NCBI GenBank assembly: GCA_963734365.1
Contig: CAVTGV010000008.1
Coordinates: forward strand, 558,001-622,000
Direction of reading: 5' to 3'
Origin: JACVRW01 sp963734365
Lineage (GTDB): Bacteria > Actinomycetota > Thermoleophilia > Solirubrobacterales > Thermoleophilaceae
DNA: 64,000 nt
The translations under genes were made by a program, and so were the position numbers. Numbering within the stretch: the first letter of the stretch is position 1; every line of letters starts with the position of its first letter. Shown one piece after another: positions 58,923 to 64,000 of the stretch. A model generated the notes under the pieces. It saw nothing but the letters and a program-made list of their open reading frames with translations, was not told the DNA's origin and searched no databases.

Positions 58923-60524
58923 GTGAGCACCGACGCCCCCGAGCGGGAGGGTCACGCCCGCCGCCTGGCCCGCAACACCGCCTTCTTCTCGTTCGCCACC
59001 GGTCTGTCGCGACTGCTCGGCCTGGCGCGCGAAGTGGTGGCCGCGAAGTACTTCGGCGTGAGCGCCGCGATGTCGGCCTTCACGATCGCGTTCCAGGTGC
59101 CGAACCTGGTCCGCGCCCTGTTCGCCGACTCGGCGCTGCAGGGCGCGTTCGTCCCGGTCTTCACCGACCTCCTGCAGAAGGGCGAGCGCCGCGAGGCCTT
59201 CCGCGTGGCGTCCACGCTGTTCTTCCTGATCTGCCTCGTGCTGGGTGCGGTGACCGCCCTCTTCATCCTCTTGGCCGAGCCGCTGATGGGCCTGTTCGCA
59301 CCGGGCTTCGACGACCAGCCGGTGCTCAAGGACCTGACCGTCCACCTGGCCCAGATCATGTTCCCGATCGTGATCCTGCTCGCGCTGTCGGGGCTGACCG
59401 TGGGCATGCTCAACTCGTTCGAGCACTTCGCGGTTCCCGCCCTGGCCCCGGTGGCTTGGAACCTCGTGATCATCCTGGCGCTCGTGGGCCTGGTGCCCAC
59501 GTTCCCGGAGGACGACGAGATCTACGCCTACGCGATCGGCGTGCTGGCGGGCACGGTCGTCCAGTTCCTGCTGCCCCTGCCGTGGCTGCGCGGGCGAGGG
59601 GGCCATTTCACGCTGCGGCTCGACTGGCGAAACAAGCACGTGCGCAGGGTGCTCAAGCTGATGCTGCCGGTGACGATCACGCTCGGGCTGATCAACCTCA
59701 GCCTGCTGATCAACTCGCTGTTCGGCACGCTCGTGTCCGACCAGGCGCCGGCGGCGATCGACAAGGCCTTCCGGATCTACCAGCTCCCCCAGGGGCTGTT
59801 CTCGATCTCGATCGCGACGATTCTGTTCCCCACGCTCTCGCGCTTCGCCGCTCGTGGTGCGCGCGAGGACCTGCGCCGGACGATGGGTGCCGGCGTGCGC
59901 CAGATCTGCCTGCTGCTGATCCCCAGCGCGGTGCTGATGGCGGTGCTGGCGGAGCCGATCACCCGGCTGGTCTACCAGCGTGGCGCGTTCGGGCCCGAGG
60001 CCACGGACCTGACCTCCACGGCGCTGGTCTGGTGGTCGATCTCGCTGCCGCTCCAGGGGGTGAGCCTGCTCTTCTCGCGGACCTTCTTCTCGCTCCAGCA
60101 GCCCTGGGCCACCACGGCGCTGGCGGGCCTCAACCTGGTGGTGAACGTGGGGCTGGCCGCGGCTCTGTACGGGCCGCTCGAGATCACCGGAATCGTGCTC
60201 GGCACCGTGGTGGGCACGATCGTGATGTGCGCCGCGCAGGGCTGGATCCTGCGCCGGGAGCTGGGCGGGATGGAGGGCGGCCTGCTCGTGTCGAGCGTGC
60301 TGCGCATGCTGGCCGCGGCCGCGCTGCTGGCCGCGGTGGCGTACGGGGTCTGGTACGGGCTCGACGAGCTGCTGGGCCGCTCCTTCCTGGCTCAGGCGGT
60401 TGCGGTGCTCGCCGGCATCGCCGCCGGCATCGGGGTCTACACCGCCGCCGTGTGGGTGCTGCGGGTGCCTGAGGCGCGCCAGATCCGCAGGCTGCTCGTT
60501 AGCCGCGGCCGGTCCGGCGGGTAG
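58923..60524 (+). CDS. murJ: Lipid II flippase MurJ
   Basis: MurJ exports lipid II for wall synthesis. The 533-residue protein has 14 membrane helices and the MVF motifs ATGLSRLLGLAREVVAAKYFG, PNLVRALFADSALQGAFVPVF and the later RLFSISIATILFPTLSR-like region. The GTG start is leaderless (TAGCGG-7-GTG). Confidence 0.94.
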   Translation: MSTDAPEREGHARRLARNTAFFSFATGLSRLLGLAREVVAAKYFGVSAAMSAFTIAFQVPNLVRALFADSALQGAFVPVFTDLLQKGERREAFRVASTLFFLICLVLGAVTALFILLAEPLMGLFAPGFDDQPVLKDLTVHLAQIMFPIVILLALSGLTVGMLNSFEHFAVPALAPVAWNLVIILALVGLVPTFPEDDEIYAYAIGVLAGTVVQFLLPLPWLRGRGGHFTLRLDWRNKHVRRVLKLMLPVTITLGLINLSLLINSLFGTLVSDQAPAAIDKAFRIYQLPQGLFSISIATILFPTLSRFAARGAREDLRRTMGAGVRQICLLLIPSAVLMAVLAEPITRLVYQRGAFGPEATDLTSTALVWWSISLPLQGVSLLFSRTFFSLQQPWATTALAGLNLVVNVGLAAALYGPLEITGIVLGTVVGTIVMCAAQGWILRRELGGMEGGLLVSSVLRMLAAAALLAAVAYGVWYGLDELLGRSFLAQAVAVLAGIAAGIGVYTAAVWVLRVPEARQIRRLLVSRGRSGG

Positions 60525-60532
60525 ACAGGCTC

Positions 60533-60973
60533 ATGTCCGAAGAGGAGACGATGGATGTCGAGGAGCAAATCGAGTGCCTGAACCGTGCGCTGCGGCTCCA
60601 GCACCGCTCGGTGCTCAACTACTCGCTCGTGGCCGGGAGCGTGATCGGGCTCGAGTATCAGGCCCACGCCGACAAGATGCACGCGCTTGCGCAGTCCGAG
60701 CTCGAGGACGCCACTCGGCTGGTGGAGAAGGTCACGGCTCTCGGCGGTGAACCGACCACCGAGGTGGCGCCGCTCGAGTTCGTGGCCGATCCGTCCGAGG
60801 CGCTCGACCGGCTGATCGAAGCCGAGAACGAGGCGCTCGAGGCGCTGCAGGCGGCGATCGCTCCCACCGGCCGCGAGGCCGCCTCGGAGGCGGTGGAGCA
60901 CCGGCTGGAGCACATGATCATGCGAAAGCAGGAGCAGGTGGACTACCTGTTGCGAGCGCGGCGGCGGCCCTAG
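60533..60973 (+). CDS. Ferritin-like-fold protein
   Basis: The 146-residue helical protein has the bacterioferritin-like spacing: LQHRSVLNYSLVAGSVIGLEYQAHADKMHALAQSELEDA (ExxH) and a second EHRLEHMIMRKQEQ (ExxH). It could bind di-iron or act as an oxidoreductase; its family is not certain. TAGACA lies six bases before the ATG. The stop codon overlaps the convergent SnoaL-like gene (TAG/CTA, 60970-60973). Confidence 0.75.
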   Translation: MSEEETMDVEEQIECLNRALRLQHRSVLNYSLVAGSVIGLEYQAHADKMHALAQSELEDATRLVEKVTALGGEPTTEVAPLEFVADPSEALDRLIEAENEALEALQAAIAPTGREAASEAVEHRLEHMIMRKQEQVDYLLRARRRP

Positions 60974-61353
60974 CCCTCCTCTGCGGCTGCGCGGATTGCC
61001 TCGGCCGCTGACTCGAACACCCGGCCCTGCACGATGCGGCCGCCGCGCAGGCGAAAGATCCAGCCCGTGGATCCTACGATCGTCCGCGATGGGGAGCGGG
61101 CGCTCACCCGCCCGGTGACGAGCACGAGCTCCCCGACCTCACGGAACTCCTGGGGTGTGAGGCGAAGCTCCTCCCAGACGCGGGCGGCGTCGGCGAAGTA
61201 CAGGCGTATGCCGTCGTGCCCGCGGTAGGGCTCGGTGCGCCCGGCGGCCTCAGTCGTCATCGCTCTGAACTCGACGTCGGGGTCGAGCAGGGCCAGGACC
61301 CCCTCCACGTCACGGGCCGCGAAGGCCGCGAAGGCGGCCTTGACCACATCCAT
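60970..61353 (-). CDS. SnoaL-like/NTF2-fold protein
   Basis: The 127-residue protein is a small alpha+beta barrel: MDVVKAAFAAFAARDVEGVLALLDPDVEFR (N-terminal helix and strand), YRGHDGIRLYFADAARVWEE, GRVVQGRVFE. Such proteins are enzymes or binding modules; no catalytic residues can be assigned. ATG 61353 is used; GTG 61368 is an alternative. It is divergent from lepA. Confidence 0.8.
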   Translation of the reverse strand: MDVVKAAFAAFAARDVEGVLALLDPDVEFRAMTTEAAGRTEPYRGHDGIRLYFADAARVWEELRLTPQEFREVGELVLVTGRVSARSPSRTIVGSTGWIFRLRGGRIVQGRVFESAAEAIRAAAEEG

Positions 61354-61422
61354 GTCACTGCTACCCACGAGTCCACCGCCCAGCGTACTCCGGCGCCGGT
61401 TCGAGTACGTAAGCTCGGGAGC

Positions 61423-63243
61423 GTGGGAAGTCCCTCCCAGAACATTCGCAACTTCTCGATCATCGCCCACATCGATCACGGGAAGTCGACGCTGGCCGAC
61501 CGGATCCTCGAGATCACCGGGGCGGTCGACCCGCGCGACCACCGACCCCAGCTGCTCGACTCGATGGACCTCGAGCGCGAGCGCGGCATCACGATCAAGG
61601 CCCAGGCGGTGCGGGTGGAGTACACCGCGCGCAACGGGCAGCTCTACCGGCTGCACCTGATCGACACCCCGGGCCACGTGGACTTCACCTACGAGGTGTC
61701 GCGCTCGCTGGCCGCCTGCGACGGGGCGTTGCTCTTGGTGGATGCCTCCCAGGGTGTGGAGGCCCAGACCGTGGCCAACACCTACCTGGCCGTCGACTCG
61801 GGCCTCGAGTTGATCCCCGCCATGAACAAGATCGACCTTCCCGGCGCCGAGCCGGAGCGCGTGGCCGGCGAGGTGAGCGAACTGCTGGGTGAGGACGCCG
61901 ACTCGGTGATCCGCATCTCGGCCAAGACCGGCGCCGGCGTGGAGGAGCTGCTCGAGGCCATCGTCGAACGGATCCCGCCGCCCGAGGGCGATCCGGACGC
62001 CCCGGCACGGGCCCTGATCTTCGACTCCGCCTTCGACCAGTACCGCGGCGTGGTGGCCTACGTGCGCGTGGTCGACGGCACCCTCAAGCGAAACGCCGCC
62101 ATCCTGGCCATGCAGGCCGGGACCGAGGCGGAGATCGACGAGATCGGCTTCTTCGGGCCGGACATGGTTGCGGTCGATCAGCTGCGCGCGGGCGAGGTGG
62201 GCTACGTGATCACCGGTATCAAGGACGTCTCGCTGCTGCGCGTGGGCGACACGCTGACCACCACGGCCGGCGCGGCCGCCGAGCCGCTGCCCGGCTACCG
62301 GGAGATCAAGCCGATGGTCTTCTGCGGGCTGTTCCCGGTGGAGACCAACCAGTTCCCGGAGCTGCGCGACGCGCTCGAGAAGCTGTCGCTGAACGACGCC
62401 GCGCTCACGTGGGAGCCGGAGACCAGCGAGGCGCTCGGCTTCGGCTTTCGCTGCGGCTTTCTAGGCCTGCTGCACATGGACATCGTGCGCGAGCGTCTCG
62501 AGCGCGAGTACGACCTCGAGCTGCTGGCCACCACCCCCAACGTCGAGTACGACGTGCGGCTCGAGGACGGCACCGAGCTCGTGGTGCACTCGCCCTCCGA
62601 CATGCCCGACCGTGCGAGCATCGCGTCGATCGAGGAGCCCTACATCCGGGCGACGATCCTCACCCCCAAGGACTACGTGGGAGCGGTGATGGAGCTCTGC
62701 CAGGAGCGCCGCGGCAGCCACTCGGACATGACCTTCCTGAGCCCGCAACGCGTCCAGCTGCAGTACGACCTTCCGCTGGCGGAGATCGTGCTGGACTTCT
62801 TCGACCAGCTCAAGTCGCGCACGCGCGGGTACGCGTCGCTCGACTACGAGGTGCTCGGCATGCGCGAGGGCGATCTCGTGAAGCTGGACATCCTGCTGGC
62901 GGGCGACAAGGTCGACGCGCTCTCGATGGTCGTGCACCGCGACAAGGCCTATCCCGCCGGCCGGGTACTCGCCGAGCGACTGCGCAAGCAGATACCCCGG
63001 CAACAGTTCGAGGTGGCGATCCAGGCCGCGATCGGCTCCAAGATCATCGCGCGCGAATCGGTGAAGCCGATGCGCAAGGACGTGATCGCCAAGTGCTACG
63101 GCGGCGACGTGAGCCGCAAGCGCAAGCTGCTCGAGAAGCAGAAGGAGGGCAAGAAGCGCATGAAGCAGGTCGGCCGCGTGGAGGTGCCGCAGGAGGCCTT
63201 CCTGGCCGTGCTCGAGCTGTCGGGCGACGGCGACAGCGGATAG
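61423..63243 (+). CDS. lepA: Elongation factor 4 (LepA)
   Basis: LepA is a translational GTPase that can back-translocate ribosomes. The 606-residue product has the G domain (HIDHGKSTLADRI, DTPGHVDF), domain II, the LepA-specific C-terminal domain (SKIIARESVKPMRKDVIAKCYGGD) and conserved KRMKQVGRVEVPQEAF end. The GTG at 61423 follows TAAGCT (61410-61415) by seven bases; the longer reading upstream to 61216 is antisense to the SnoaL-like gene and is rejected. Confidence 0.96.
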   Translation: MGSPSQNIRNFSIIAHIDHGKSTLADRILEITGAVDPRDHRPQLLDSMDLERERGITIKAQAVRVEYTARNGQLYRLHLIDTPGHVDFTYEVSRSLAACDGALLLVDASQGVEAQTVANTYLAVDSGLELIPAMNKIDLPGAEPERVAGEVSELLGEDADSVIRISAKTGAGVEELLEAIVERIPPPEGDPDAPARALIFDSAFDQYRGVVAYVRVVDGTLKRNAAILAMQAGTEAEIDEIGFFGPDMVAVDQLRAGEVGYVITGIKDVSLLRVGDTLTTTAGAAAEPLPGYREIKPMVFCGLFPVETNQFPELRDALEKLSLNDAALTWEPETSEALGFGFRCGFLGLLHMDIVRERLEREYDLELLATTPNVEYDVRLEDGTELVVHSPSDMPDRASIASIEEPYIRATILTPKDYVGAVMELCQERRGSHSDMTFLSPQRVQLQYDLPLAEIVLDFFDQLKSRTRGYASLDYEVLGMREGDLVKLDILLAGDKVDALSMVVHRDKAYPAGRVLAERLRKQIPRQQFEVAIQAAIGSKIIARESVKPMRKDVIAKCYGGDVSRKRKLLEKQKEGKKRMKQVGRVEVPQEAFLAVLELSGDGDSG

Positions 63244-63253
63244 ATTGCCGCCG

Positions 63254-63946
63254 ATGGCCGGTCCGGCTCTGGTCCGCCTCGGCGGCCCGCTCGTTGCCAT
63301 TGCGCTGCTCGCGGCGACCCCCGCCGCCGCCCGGCCGGCGCCCTGCGGCTCGTGCGAGCCTCACGCCGCCCAGTCTCAGCCGAAGCTCTGGGGCGCCGGG
63401 CCGCTCACGAAGCCGGCGCGCAGCCAGCGCACCAGCTCGAGGAGACCGCTGGCCTTCGCCTTCACCGCCAGGCCCCCAGCCGCCGATCCTGACCGCACTC
63501 CGCTGACCGTCCGGGCCCGCGTGACCACGAAGCAGGCCTTCCCGGGGAGGGGCTCCAGGCTGGTCCAGGGGACCTACGTTCAGACCGAGGCCGAGGCCGA
63601 GAACCTCGATCAGCTCGGTCGCGGGCCCAGTTGCCGCTTCGGCGACCTGATCTGCTCCTCGCTCCGGCGCCCGGGGGTGAAGATCGTGCCCCTCGGCACT
63701 CCGCTCGACGACAGCGGCCGGCTCGTCCCGCGCGGCTTTCGCGTGGAGATCGGGCCGCTCCCTGTGAGCGATCCGCCACAGGCCACCGGCGGCCGCCGCC
63801 GGCCCAAGCCCTACGGCGTGGACGTGGAGATCCGCCAGAGCGGCCGGAGGGTGGCCAGGCTGCGCGTGGCGGGGCGCTGCGACGCCTCCGTCGGCCAGTC
63901 CTCCTCGTTGATCCGCTGCTCCATCAAGCGGCTGCGCTTCTCTTGA
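63254..63946 (+). CDS. Secreted protein of unknown function
   Basis: The 230-residue product has a signal peptide (about 1-25, VAIALLAATPAAARPAP) and a Cys pair CGSC at its mature N-terminus; the rest is Arg/Pro/Gly-rich with a few beta-strand-like segments and two more cysteine pairs (CRFGDLIC, CDA...CSIK). No family recognised. TAGATT (63241-63246), overlapping the lepA stop, lies seven bases before the ATG. Confidence 0.65.
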   Translation: MAGPALVRLGGPLVAIALLAATPAAARPAPCGSCEPHAAQSQPKLWGAGPLTKPARSQRTSSRRPLAFAFTARPPAADPDRTPLTVRARVTTKQAFPGRGSRLVQGTYVQTEAEAENLDQLGRGPSCRFGDLICSSLRRPGVKIVPLGTPLDDSGRLVPRGFRVEIGPLPVSDPPQATGGRRRPKPYGVDVEIRQSGRRVARLRVAGRCDASVGQSSSLIRCSIKRLRFS

Positions 63947-64000
63947 GCGCGCCGCCGGTGGTCCTCGTTCATGCCGGTGTGGCCGACGCGGGGATGTGGG
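63943..64000 (+). CDS. Start of an alpha/beta hydrolase (partial)
   Basis: A TTG at 63943 overlaps the previous stop codon (TTGA) and opens SAPPVVLVHAGVADAGMW, the N-terminal HG-type oxyanion motif of alpha/beta hydrolases. The gene runs off the right edge. Confidence 0.6.
   Translation, partial: MSAPPVVLVHAGVADAGMW

Noticed and set aside
61216..61422. N-terminal extension of lepA
   Set aside because: The extension is antisense to the SnoaL-like gene and lies upstream of the LepA-type N-terminus; the GTG at 61423 has TAAGCT at the leaderless spacing.

Overview
The window is one contiguous stretch of a GC-rich bacterial chromosome. Gene content and order (mreBCD-mrdA-rodA-rng; rplU-rpmA-obgE-proB-proA-nadD-rsfS; leuS; comEA-comEC-holA; rpsT/murJ; lepA), frequent GTG/TTG starts and many leaderless genes point to an actinobacterium, most likely class Thermoleophilia (Solirubrobacterales-like). 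That placement is inference from gene order and remembered family resemblance; no search was run.

Layout. 1-1.8 kb: clpX and a small HExxH protein on the opposite strand. 1.8-7.1 kb: the strangest region, with a leader containing inverted repeats, a secreted/anchored protein built on about 58 tandem 33-bp repeats and interrupted by about ten single-base indels, and a gene joining a signal peptide, a peptidoglycan-binding domain, a membrane helix and a serine-recombinase fold that lacks its catalytic serine. 7.1-14.1 kb: metallo-beta-lactamase-fold hydrolase, valS, folC, an acetyltransferase, two small membrane proteins, ndk and a frameshifted maf. 14.1-22 kb: the cell-shape operon mreB-mreC-mreD-mrdA-rodA, then rng. 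22-30.4 kb: accessory genes (RibD-type reductase, PQQ sugar dehydrogenase-like lipoprotein, MarR regulator with MFS drug exporter, divergent GH6 protein, secreted GDPD, phosphoesterase, cupin, EamA transporter).

30.4-38.5 kb is the ribosomal/Obg/proline/NAD block, with a lipoprotein and a MATE transporter inserted. 38.5-39.2 kb holds a LexA-box-like dyad followed by one uninterrupted reading frame that encodes a group-I-intron-type PD-(D/E)XK nuclease, runs straight through a tRNA-Ala(GGC) gene, and continues into a Phd/YefM-type antitoxin domain. 39.2-44.5 kb: DUF47, LtrA, and a molybdate operon (MerR-HTH/TOBE regulator, modA, modB, modC, Mop). 44.5-52.1 kb: epoxide-hydrolase-like enzyme, leuS, membrane protein, LOG-like protein, Orn/Lys/Arg decarboxylase, amidinotransferase/dimethylargininase, acylphosphatase, YdeI-like protein. 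52.2-64 kb: comEA, comEC, holA, acetyltransferase, aldehyde dehydrogenase, rpsT, murJ, ferritin-like protein, SnoaL-like protein, lepA, a secreted protein and the start of an alpha/beta hydrolase.

A recurrent signal is the hexamer TANNNT ending 6-10 bases (most often 7) before the start codon, with no Shine-Dalgarno. This is the geometry of leaderless transcripts. It lets many starts be chosen, including an apparent CTG start for a DUF1028 gene. Genes inside operons instead overlap by 1-4 bases or carry GGAGG-like sites. No stretch longer than about 300 bases lacks a gene; the longest gaps are 1809-2035 and 14099-14370.
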